DNA from: GWB1-37-8 sp964646925
Lineage (GTDB): Bacteria > Patescibacteriota > Microgenomatia > Levybacterales > UBA12049
Reading direction: 5' to 3'
Assembly (NCBI GenBank): GCA_964646925.1
Contig: CAZYIC010000001.1
Location: 1 to 58,743, forward strand
DNA: 58,743 nt
Below, in pieces: positions 49,445 through 56,185 of this stretch. Position 1 is the stretch's first letter, and every line of letters begins with the position of its first letter. The notes below the pieces were generated by a model. That model did not search any database and was not told the origin of the DNA. It saw only the letters and a list, made by a program, of their open reading frames with translations. Made by a program: the position numbers and the translations under genes.

Positions 49445-50112
49445 TTTTTCTTTCTATCATCCCTTGCCAGTTGCCCCTTATCCAAAGCAATGATTCTTTT
49501 TGAGAGTGTTTTTACAATGTCTACATTGTGGGTTGCCATAATTATAGTCGTGCCTTTTTTGTTAATTTCGGATAAAAGTTTGACAATTTCCATAGCTGTT
49601 TCCTGATCAAGATTTCCGGTCGGTTCATCTGCCAAAATAATGTCAGGAGAGAGAATTAAAGCACGCGCAATTGCAGCTCTTTGAAGTTCTCCTCCGGAAA
49701 GTTGAATCGGAAATTTATCTTTGTGGCTTAAAATCCCAACCTTTTTCATTATCTCCTCCGCTATTTTTTTTGCATTTTGAGAATTTATTCCCGAAACTTC
49801 AAGAGGTAAAATAATATTCTCAAAAATAGTTCTGTCCATTAACAATTTTAAATCCTGAAATACTACTCCTATTTTTTTTCTAAGATGGTGAATTTTACTT
49901 CCCGGGAGTTTTATAATATCCCAATTGTCAATAGTAATTTCGCCGGTTGTCGGAAGAGCCTCTCGTGTTAGAAGTCTGAAAATTGTGGTCTTGCCGCTTC
50001 CTGTCGGGCCTACCAAAAAAACAAATTCACCTTTTTCGATTTCAAAACTGACATCTGAAAGTGCAAAAACTCCGGTACGAAATTGTTTTGAAACTTTATC
50101 AAGGCGTATCAT
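49441..50112 (-). CDS. ftsE: Cell division ATP-binding protein FtsE
   Basis: 223 residues. Walker A VGPTGSGKTT (about 34-43), Q-loop VFQDLKLL, ABC signature LSGGELQRAAIARAL, Walker B IILADEPTGNLD and the H-loop ATHN. The FtsE family match is supported by the partner ftsX overlapping by 4 bases. It powers conformational change in FtsX to time septal wall hydrolysis. A membrane-protein gene ends 33 bases upstream and may share its transcript. Confidence 0.95.
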   Translation of the reverse strand: MIRLDKVSKQFRTGVFALSDVSFEIEKGEFVFLVGPTGSGKTTIFRLLTREALPTTGEITIDNWDIIKLPGSKIHHLRKKIGVVFQDLKLLMDRTIFENIILPLEVSGINSQNAKKIAEEIMKKVGILSHKDKFPIQLSGGELQRAAIARALILSPDIILADEPTGNLDQETAMEIVKLLSEINKKGTTIIMATHNVDIVKTLSKRIIALDKGQLARDDRKKK

Positions 50113-50145
50113 AAAAATTTAATTTTGTAGAATAAAAACGGGAAG

Positions 50146-50634
50146 CTACTCAGTTACCTCTACTTTACCTACATCCATTAACCAACCTGCATACTGCGCT
50201 TTTTGAGTTTCTCCCCAAACTTTGATCTTTTTTCCAATAAAGCCGGATAAATCCAAAGTCGAAGACGTCAGATAAACATTTTGACTGTCTCCGCCGGGAC
50301 GAACCAGATGGAATTGACCCTCCCCATTAATTCCGCCGTTTTTCAAAGTTCCGCTTGCGGTATCTTTAAACGTTTTTGTGTCTCCCGATCCTACAACAGT
50401 TCCTTTTGAAACTTTAGAGGAATCGATAAATCCTGAGGTGGGGGTATTTCCGCCGCCTCCTCCTTTGATAGCGCTTAATGCATAACCGGTAACTCCGCCC
50501 AAAACAATAGATATAATTAAAAAAATCAATAATTTTTGCGTAAAAATAGATTTATTCGTACTATTATTGAAGTTATGAATTAAGGGTTTTTCGGTCGACA
50601 TGTCTTTTCCCGGGCCGCTTGATTTCTTTTCCAT
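50146..50634 (-). CDS. Single-span membrane protein with small extracytoplasmic domain
   Basis: 162 residues. A polar N-terminus, one helix (about 33-54, KLLIFLIISIVLGGVTGYAL), a glycine-rich linker, then about 90 residues (TFKDTASGTLKNGG, FHLVRPGGDSQNVYLTSST, LDLSGFIGKKIKVWGETQKA) with the pattern of a small OB-like beta-barrel as seen in YgiW/BOF-type domains. No catalytic motif. It is transcribed toward ftsE, 33 bases away. Confidence 0.6.
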   Translation of the reverse strand: MEKKSSGPGKDMSTEKPLIHNFNNSTNKSIFTQKLLIFLIISIVLGGVTGYALSAIKGGGGGNTPTSGFIDSSKVSKGTVVGSGDTKTFKDTASGTLKNGGINGEGQFHLVRPGGDSQNVYLTSSTLDLSGFIGKKIKVWGETQKAQYAGWLMDVGKVEVTE

Positions 50635-50672
50635 AGATATATATTCTCCTAGTTAATCACAAAACTTCTCTT

Positions 50673-50702
50673 TTGGCAACCCCGAATTGACCATGCTATA
50701 AT
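50673..50702 (+). promoter_or_regulatory. Promoter of the first broken paralog
   Basis: TTGGCA (50673-50678), 18 bases, TATAAT (50697-50702), 9 bases to the ATG. The stretch CATGCTATAATGCAC is nearly identical to CATGTTATAATACAC (52213-52227) before the second paralog. Confidence 0.6.
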
Positions 50703-50711
50703 GCACCTAAT

Positions 50712-51308
50712 ATGACTGAGGGTAGAGAAAGCCATCGAAGAGATCTTGAAACAGATCTTTTTGCAATAGCAAGAAGATCTGAAACCATTGTGAATAAGTT
50801 GCTCGAAAATAAACATCCATACGCAAAGAAAATAGATGATGGAAACAAGATGGCTGCTTTCTTTTTTGATAACGGTATAGACCTAACTATTGGAATTTTG
50901 GATCATGATCCTAAAGGTATAGATTTAAAACCCCCAATCTATTAGTTTAACATACATACGGACAATATCTCACAGGTCACGAGCCGCTATGGTTGGGTAT
51001 CAAATACTACAATAGGAGGAGATAATAAACCTTATTGCGTAACTAATTCATTCTTTTTTGATTCCGAGGGCAAATCAGTAAAAATTGAAATGTTTACCTT
51101 GCTTCAAGACGGAGACGAAACACCTGAAGAAGCTTTATTAGATTATTATAACGATGATAACGAAATAGAACCGACAATAAAAAGACTTGATGTTGTTCCC
51201 ACACAAGAGCCACAAGTAGTTCCGCTAGATGGCGGCGACTATGAAAAAATACTGTATTTTTTAGATAAGATAGAATCTGGAGAATATCACCAACCTCTTA
51301 ATTATTAG
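50712..51308 (+). pseudogene. Paralog A: gene of unknown function interrupted by one in-frame TAG
   Basis: The reading frame runs from the ATG at 50712 to the stop at 51308, broken only by TAG at 50943-50945. The sequence around the TAG, IY-stop-FNI, aligns with IYYFEI in the paralog at 52232, so a single TAC-to-TAG change is the simplest explanation. Downstream, FFFDSEGKSVKIEM and GGDYEKILYFLDKIESGEY match the paralog's YLFDSNGKAVKVEV and PGDYEQVLYFLDKIDMGEY. No domain is recognised. The piece after the TAG could be translated alone from the ATG at 51090. Read-through cannot be excluded. Confidence 0.65.
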
Positions 51309-51361
51309 AAAGTAACTATAATAACTCTCTCACTACGTTCACTACGTTTGCAAATATTCTC

Positions 51362-51375
51362 AACCTTCCAGGTTA
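51362..51375. repeat. REP-like short inverted repeat, 3' side of RAYT gene
   Basis: AACCTTCCAGGTTA: arms AACCT and AGGTT around TCC. It matches AACCCTCCAGGTTA at 52128-52141 on the other side of the transposase gene in 13 of 14 bases. Confidence 0.55.
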
Positions 51376-51402
51376 CGTAGATTCGCTATCTACTATTATT
51401 GC

Positions 51403-52074
51403 CTAATCATCTAGGGTCAAATGCTTAATCTTTTCCAATTCTTTTCCGTAGCCAATCTGATCGAAAACAAACCTTTTGTATTCTTGAGGATTTTTGAAGT
51501 GACTAAGTACGGGTTCCATTTCTATTTGCGATGAATTTCCAATAATATAGTCAGGAAGAGACGACCAAGGATAGGAAAAAAGATCATCTTCCCTTACCAC
51601 ATTAGAAACTACCGGATTAAGATGAATATAACGAGAAAGATGCAATAGTTGCTCATCAGTTTCAACGTGGACAGACTTAAAAACCCCTTGGAACAAAGGG
51701 CCAACTCTTTCATTTAAAGTATTAAAATACCTAGTATAGCTGTTTGTAAATTGACTTGTAAATTTAGATATACCGTTGTCTTGATTTTGTTTAAGAAGAA
51801 AGTGAAAATGATTAGGCATTAAAACAAAAGCCACAATATCAACAAGTTTCTCAGTTTTCTGCAGTGAGCCCAAAAGTTGTTGGCGTTCTTCCTGAGAAAA
51901 CTCTTTAAACCTTGCAAGCGAAACGGGAGGATGTGCATGTCTATAATAAGAGAATGTAAGCATTGCTTGTTTGTGCTCGGCTCTCGAAATAAAAGTGGGA
52001 GCTCTCGCGACACCTCGATTAAATATATGATAAAACTCGCCATTAACCAATGGTGTGCGACGAACAAAAGACAT
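51403..52074 (-). CDS. REP-associated tyrosine transposase (RAYT, Y1/HUH family)
   Basis: 223 residues. NGEFYHIFNRGVAR at the N-terminus, VLMPNHFHFLLKQ with the HUH pair H89/H91, and a tyrosine candidate in NSYTRYFNTL (Y113 or Y116), then GPLFQGVFKSVHV and YIHLNPV, are the pattern of RAYT/TnpA-REP proteins related to IS200/IS605 transposases. RAYTs act on short palindromic repeats. Short palindromes flank the gene and tandem AGGTTAAGGAAT copies lie just upstream of its start. It sits between two broken paralogs. Confidence 0.9.
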   Translation of the reverse strand: MSFVRRTPLVNGEFYHIFNRGVARAPTFISRAEHKQAMLTFSYYRHAHPPVSLARFKEFSQEERQQLLGSLQKTEKLVDIVAFVLMPNHFHFLLKQNQDNGISKFTSQFTNSYTRYFNTLNERVGPLFQGVFKSVHVETDEQLLHLSRYIHLNPVVSNVVREDDLFSYPWSSLPDYIIGNSSQIEMEPVLSHFKNPQEYKRFVFDQIGYGKELEKIKHLTLDD

Positions 52075-52127
52075 ATATTCTTTGTAATAAATAAAAGGAC
52101 AAAAGTCAAGAGGTTGAGAGGCTATTT

Positions 52128-52192
52128 AACCCTCCAGGTTAAGGAATAGGTTACAGGTTAAGGAATACAGGTTAAGGAATAGGTTAAGGAAT
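52128..52192. repeat. REP-like inverted repeat and AGGTTAAGGAAT tandem array
   Basis: AACCCTCCAGGTTA (52128-52141) overlaps four copies of AGGTTAAGGAAT (52136-52147, 52155-52166, 52169-52180, 52181-52192) plus one degraded copy. It lies upstream of the RAYT start on the minus strand. Confidence 0.8.
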
Positions 52193-52217
52193 TCCTGTCT
52201 CAAAGCTCCAATCATGT

Positions 52218-52223
52218 TATAAT
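52218..52223 (+). promoter_or_regulatory. -10 box of the second broken paralog
   Basis: TATAAT ending 8 bases before the ATG at 52232. The flanking bases match those of the paralog A promoter, so the promoter was duplicated with the gene. No clear -35 box. Confidence 0.5.
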
Positions 52224-52231
52224 ACACAGCT

Positions 52232-52858
52232 ATGAAGAACGAGCGAAACACTGGAATAAACCCAGAATTAGAAATAAAAAATCACTTAATAGCAAATAGG
52301 ATTAGGGACATAATGTTAAGAAATGATACTGATCCTGATAAGTAATGGGCTGACATACTGGATTTTTGTAGCCCTATTGATCAACAGAGATTAGTGCTTA
52401 CTACCATTGTGAAAGAAAAAGAAGGAGAGGAAGTGGTTGAATTAGATTTCAAAGTGCCACCAGGACTCACGCGGACAATCTACTACTTTGAAATAAATCC
52501 TGCAAGAGAAAGCAGAACTGAGCATCAACCCACGTCTCAATACGGAAATTTACCATCTAGAGTAATAGGTCTTGACGATAAACTCTACCAAATACGCAAT
52601 GTCTATCTTTTCGATTCTAATGGCAAAGCAGTAAAAGTTGAGGTTGTATCAACTGACCAAGAAGATGAAGAAAGCCTTAATGAATACTTAGCGGAAGATG
52701 GATATTCTGATGAAGAAAAAGAAAAGTTAAAAAGACTAGATTTTATTCCTACTGAAGAACAAAGAACAATTCCATTGCGCCCCGGAGATTATGAACAGGT
52801 ATTATATTTTTTAGATAAAATCGACATGGGAGAATATAGGCCGGAGTGGTACTTATAG
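52232..52858 (+). pseudogene. Paralog B: gene of unknown function interrupted by one in-frame TAA
   Basis: The frame begins MKNERNTGINPELEIKN at 52232 and is broken once by TAA (52343-52345), after which it continues WADILDFCSPIDQQ and on to 52858. The segment after residue 90 aligns well with paralog A (YLFDSNGKAVKVEV, PGDYEQVLYFLDKI). The fragment from 52394 (154 residues) may still be made, as it can start at a TTG or GTG-like codon. Soluble, acidic, no recognised domain. The 3' end overlaps that of prfB by 6 bases. Confidence 0.6.
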
Positions 52859-53857
52859 CTTTCTTAATTCCTCATCGATAAATTCATCCAGATCTCCATC
52901 CAGAACTGCATCCGTATTGCCCGTTTCAAAATTGGTTCGCAAATCTTTTACCATATGATAGGGGTGTAAAACATAAGAACGTATCTGATTTCCCCAACCC
53001 GGAGTTTTGTATCCCCCTTTTAACTTCTTTTCTTCTTTTTTTCGTTCTTCTTCTGTAAGAACCCACAATTTTGCGCGTAAAATTTTTAATGCATATTCCC
53101 GGTTTTGAGCCTGGAATCTTTCTGTTTGAGCAGTAACAATTATTCCTGTTGGCTTATGCTTTAATCTTACTGCGGTTGAGACTTTATTGACATTCTGTCC
53201 ACCATGTCCTCCGGCTCTAAAAAAATCCCATTCCAAATCATCCTCTTTAATTACTGTCTCCTCATTATTGCCAACATCAGGCAAAACCTCTACCAATGCA
53301 AAAGATGTTTGGCGCAGATTGTCAGCGTTATATGGAGAAAGTCTAACCAGCCTATGCACGCCAGCTTCGCCTTTTAGATAACCATAAGCATATTTGCCAT
53401 TAACTGTTAACGTAATGCTTTTATATCCCGCTTCTTCTCCGTAAGTCTCATCAATTATCTCGAACCTAAATCCTTTTCTCTCGCAATACCTCGTATACAT
53501 TCTAAAAAGCATTTCCGCCCAATCCATCGCCTCTACTCCGCCTTGACCTGCATGAATAGATAAGATTGCGGAATTTTTGTCATACACTCTTCCCAAATAA
53601 AGAAAGATCTCAAGCTCTTCCAATAAATTTTTTGCATCTTCAAGCTTATTATTAGCTATTAAATCATTAAGCGCCTCAGCTTTTGCAATTTCCGCTTGGA
53701 GATCAGACATCTCCTTCATTCTTGAAGCAGCTTTCTTATGATCCTGCCAAAAATTCGGCTTCATACTTTCTGCCTCAATTAACCTTATTTCTTGCCTTTT
53801 TTTATCAAGATCAAACTTTTCCAATAATTTATTAACTCTTTCTTTTATCTCATCCAT
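52853..53857 (-). CDS. prfB: Peptide chain release factor 2
   Basis: 334 residues. The tripeptide region reads LSPYNADN (SPY at 174-176, for the RF2 SPF) and GGQ at 219-221 in RAGGHGGQNVNKVS. The N-terminal domain has FWQDHKKA, an RF2 feature. RF2 reads UAA and UGA, so TGA is a normal stop here. The frame is continuous from an ATG: the programmed +1 frameshift that autoregulates many prfB genes is absent. A membrane-anchored protein gene ends 12 bases upstream. RF1 is not in the window. Confidence 0.93.
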   Translation of the reverse strand: MDEIKERVNKLLEKFDLDKKRQEIRLIEAESMKPNFWQDHKKAASRMKEMSDLQAEIAKAEALNDLIANNKLEDAKNLLEELEIFLYLGRVYDKNSAILSIHAGQGGVEAMDWAEMLFRMYTRYCERKGFRFEIIDETYGEEAGYKSITLTVNGKYAYGYLKGEAGVHRLVRLSPYNADNLRQTSFALVEVLPDVGNNEETVIKEDDLEWDFFRAGGHGGQNVNKVSTAVRLKHKPTGIIVTAQTERFQAQNREYALKILRAKLWVLTEEERKKEEKKLKGGYKTPGWGNQIRSYVLHPYHMVKDLRTNFETGNTDAVLDGDLDEFIDEELRKL

Positions 53858-53869
53858 ATATTTAAATAT

Positions 53870-54247
53870 TTATAAACCGCAAATTTTTTTACAGATTTCC
53901 TTTGCTTGACTTGCAGGATATTGTTCCAAAGATTTAATATCATTGATTATTTTTTGGACTTGGGGAGAAGAAGAAGCTATTTCCGCAATGTTTAAGCCAA
54001 AAACTTCTTGTTTTAAATCGTCCAACTTATCTTTTATAGTTTCTTGTATATTCGCGCCCGCATCCTCTTTGCTGTTATTGCTTTTATCCTCAAGACTTAC
54101 TCCCTTAACTGATTTCACTTCTTTGGGAGACAGATTTGCGTCAAAAAAGCGTGTTTTATAAAAATATGCCCCCACTGCCAAAAGTGCTATTAGGAAAAAA
54201 ACGGTGAAAATTCTTATTTTATTCCACGATTCTTCATTTCTCTCCAT
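53870..54247 (-). CDS. Single-span membrane protein of unknown function
   Basis: 125 residues. A short basic N-terminus, one helix (about 11-28, IRIFTVFFLIALLAVGAYFY), then about 95 polar residues ending KEICKKICGL. No recognised domain. It is divergent from the MazG-like gene at 54264 and followed 12 bases later by prfB. The two C-terminal cysteines (CKKIC) may bind metal or form a disulphide outside the membrane. Confidence 0.55.
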   Translation of the reverse strand: MERNEESWNKIRIFTVFFLIALLAVGAYFYKTRFFDANLSPKEVKSVKGVSLEDKSNNSKEDAGANIQETIKDKLDDLKQEVFGLNIAEIASSSPQVQKIINDIKSLEQYPASQAKEICKKICGL

Positions 54248-54263
54248 ATGCTACAATACTATC

Positions 54264-54599
54264 ATGAACTTAAAGTCGCTTCAAGAAAAAATAAAATTAT
54301 TAAATGAAAAAACAAGACCTCAGTACAAGCTTTATTCGCCAATCGAAAAAGAAATCCTGACAAAAACTGTAAAATTAAACGAGGAGGTTGGTGAACTCTG
54401 TAATGATATTTTGTCGATTCTTAAATTACAAAGAAAATCCAAACTTCTCAAATTCGACAAAAGAGACATGTATGGAGAATTCGCAGATGTTATTATAACT
54501 GCAATGCAGCTGGCAATCGCAGCAGGAGTAGACGTAGAACGAGCTGTTGGAGATAAATTGAAAAAAATTGAAGAAAGATATATGAAAGAAAAACATTAA
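54264..54599 (+). CDS. MazG-like nucleotide pyrophosphohydrolase
   Basis: 111 residues from the ATG at 54264, chosen since a -10 box (TACAAT, 54252-54257) ends 6 bases upstream; longer frames would overlap the divergent gene. LNEEVGELCNDILSILK (the E-E-x2-E metal motif) and EFADVIITAMQLAIAAG (E-x2-D) are the MazG helical motifs. These enzymes hydrolyse nucleoside triphosphates, often damaged ones. It is followed 2 bases later by the MGMT-like gene, giving a small housekeeping pair against nucleotide and DNA damage. Confidence 0.82.
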   Translation: MNLKSLQEKIKLLNEKTRPQYKLYSPIEKEILTKTVKLNEEVGELCNDILSILKLQRKSKLLKFDKRDMYGEFADVIITAMQLAIAAGVDVERAVGDKLKKIEERYMKEKH

Positions 54600-54601
54600 A
54601 A

Positions 54602-54901
54602 GTGAGCCCTTTTGAAAAAGTATATCAAGTCGTATCTAAAATCCCCAAAGGAAAAGTCTCAACTTACAAAAAAGTTGCAGAAATTGCCGGAGTAGCAAAT
54701 GCGAGAGTCGTGGGATTTGCCATGCATGCAAATAAAGATATTATTAATGTCCCATGTCACCGTGTAGTTGGTATCAACGGCAAACTTACTGGATATGCAA
54801 GAGGAGGAATAGCAAAAAAAAGAGAAATGCTGGAAAAAGAAGGAATAAAATTTGATTCTAAAGACAAAATAAATCTCAAAAAATATCTCGTTAATCCTTA
54901 A
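54602..54901 (+). CDS. MGMT-family DNA methyltransferase domain protein (alkyltransferase-like)
   Basis: 99 residues starting with GTG. It contains only the DNA-binding/active-site domain of O6-alkylguanine-DNA alkyltransferase: VSKIPKGKVSTYKKVAEIAG, ANARVVGFAMHAN, NVPCHRVVGINGKLTGYARG, with the acceptor Cys in PCHR and the helix-turn-helix Arg. The N-terminal domain of full-length Ogt is absent. Because PCHR is kept (alkyltransferase-like ATL proteins carry PWHR), it could still accept an alkyl group. Convergent with the 54902 gene; stops are adjacent. Confidence 0.85.
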   Translation: MSPFEKVYQVVSKIPKGKVSTYKKVAEIAGVANARVVGFAMHANKDIINVPCHRVVGINGKLTGYARGGIAKKREMLEKEGIKFDSKDKINLKKYLVNP

Positions 54902-55237
54902 TCATTTATCCTTAATCCTCACTTCTTCGATATCTTTATGGAGTTCTTTCTTTAGATCTTCTGCGGTCTTTTTTATTTTTTCTTCTATATTCTCTACCTT
55001 CCCTTCGAGAAACTCCCAGATTTTATCATGATCTTCGGATACGACATGCATTAAGAATGTTTTTTTGTCTCTATCGTTAAGTTCCGACAGAATCAAATCC
55101 AAAACTTCATGATGGATATTGGAATTTATAAGAGAAATCAAATGGATTCTTTCTTTAGGGGTTAAATCCATATTCCCCAATTCCAGAGAAAGAGTGGACG
55201 TATCTATAATATGGGTATAAAAGTACTTTTTTTTCAT
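54902..55237 (-). CDS. Small helical cytoplasmic protein of unknown function
   Basis: 111 residues from the ATG at 55237, one base after the stop of the upstream gene. Mostly helical: SLELGNMDLTPKERIHLISL, then a Lys/Glu-rich coiled coil at the C-terminus (GKVENIEEKIKKTAEDLKKE). No catalytic motif. This kind of short protein with a Pro-Lys-Glu-Arg helical hairpin is common in CPR genomes, without assigned function. Confidence 0.55.
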   Translation of the reverse strand: MKKKYFYTHIIDTSTLSLELGNMDLTPKERIHLISLINSNIHHEVLDLILSELNDRDKKTFLMHVVSEDHDKIWEFLEGKVENIEEKIKKTAEDLKKELHKDIEEVRIKDK

Positions 55238-55238
55238 A

Positions 55239-56120
55239 CTACAATGGTACCACAGGCCCCAATTTAATTTTATCATCCGGATCATCAATAAAAAAATAAA
55301 GCACAGGTCCTTTTAAGAATCCGTCAACTCTTTCCAAATAATGCATGACCTCGGGAGATCCTCCCAGATGCTTTCCTGTCCACTCCGCAGGACCTGCATC
55401 TGCGATATCGGCAACAATAGCGCGTCCATTGTTGGGGTTTACAACAAGCATTTTTCGATATTTATAAAAGTCGCGGTATTCTTTAAAGCGCTTATGAAAA
55501 TCCTTTGACAGAAAAGTTTGGACCGCAATATAATATTTTTCCCTATCTTTATCCAACTGCGTAAGCGATTCCCTAGATGAAGCAAAGTATCTCCATGCGC
55601 CAAGTCCGGGAGCCATGCCTGACTGCCAAAAAGATTTTTTTTCGTCTTCTCCGCCAGCTGGCGGATCAAAATGCGTGCTTAAGACATCCCCCGGGAAACG
55701 CGCTAAATGCTGTTCCGCCCCGATAAGCCCGTAATTCCTGTTGAGTCTTTTTCCTTCAAGTTCGGGCGCAACCTTAAAACCAAAAGTTCTGGACAATATC
55801 TCGGAAATTTCGATCTCTTCTTGACTATTCAGCAATCTAACTTCATGGGGCAAAACATTGGCAAGATCCGAAATTAAAAATATTTTATTGTCAACTTTCT
55901 GAACCGAGAATTGTGCTGCCGCTATAGGTTTTGCAGGGGATGAGCTTGCGGTTTGTCCTGTCAAAAGCATTAATCCGCCCAGAGATCCTGCCACAAATTT
56001 TCTATAATTATTTGAAAACCAATCTAAAGATTCTTTATGCTTATTCCAAAGTTTTCTTTGTAGATCCTGATTTCTGGCTCTCCATCGATCGGATAAATGT
56101 TTGTAATGCGATTGAGTCAT
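55239..56120 (-). CDS. Secreted or anchored protein, possible RlpA/double-psi barrel-like C-terminus
   Basis: 293 residues. A long basic N-terminal tail (about 40 residues) precedes a hydrophobic helix (about 44-60, VAGSLGGLMLLTGQTA), then an extracytoplasmic part. Near the C-terminus MLVVNPNNGRAIVADIADAG, PAEWTGKHLGGSPEVMHYL resembles the RlpA/DPBB pattern (G-R-x-V-x-A-x-I-x-D-x-GP...). A short palindrome (55650-55665) adds FDPPAGGEDEKK in frame. A wall-linked role is plausible. It is preceded by TTGCTA, 16 bases, TATATT and 8 bases to the ATG. Confidence 0.6.
   Translation of the reverse strand: MTQSHYKHLSDRWRARNQDLQRKLWNKHKESLDWFSNNYRKFVAGSLGGLMLLTGQTASSSPAKPIAAAQFSVQKVDNKIFLISDLANVLPHEVRLLNSQEEIEISEILSRTFGFKVAPELEGKRLNRNYGLIGAEQHLARFPGDVLSTHFDPPAGGEDEKKSFWQSGMAPGLGAWRYFASSRESLTQLDKDREKYYIAVQTFLSKDFHKRFKEYRDFYKYRKMLVVNPNNGRAIVADIADAGPAEWTGKHLGGSPEVMHYLERVDGFLKGPVLYFFIDDPDDKIKLGPVVPL
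55650..55665. repeat. Short PPAGG palindrome in frame
   Basis: TCCGCCAGCTGGCGGA, a perfect 16-base palindrome, encodes PPAGG on the minus strand. A near-identical copy is in rmlD. Confidence 0.75.
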
Positions 56121-56128
56121 GGACAGTT

Positions 56129-56156
56129 AATATAATTTCTATTTCTAGTATAGCAA
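56129..56156 (-). promoter_or_regulatory. Promoter of the 56120 gene, leaderless layout
   Basis: On the minus strand TTGCTA (56156-56151), 16 bases, TATATT (56134-56129), then 8 bases to the ATG at 56120. Confidence 0.5.
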
Positions 56157-56185
56157 ATTACAAAATTACTCAAGTACTTGAAGAT

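Noticed and set aside
52128..52192. AGGTTAAGGAAT tandem copies as a CRISPR array
   Set aside because: Copies are 12 bases and adjacent or nearly so, with no spacers of constant length and no cas genes nearby.
50943..52345. Alternative genetic code explaining the in-frame stops
   Set aside because: The stops are TAG and TAA; recoded CPR lineages reassign TGA. Here prfB is present and TGA, TAG and TAA all end other genes.
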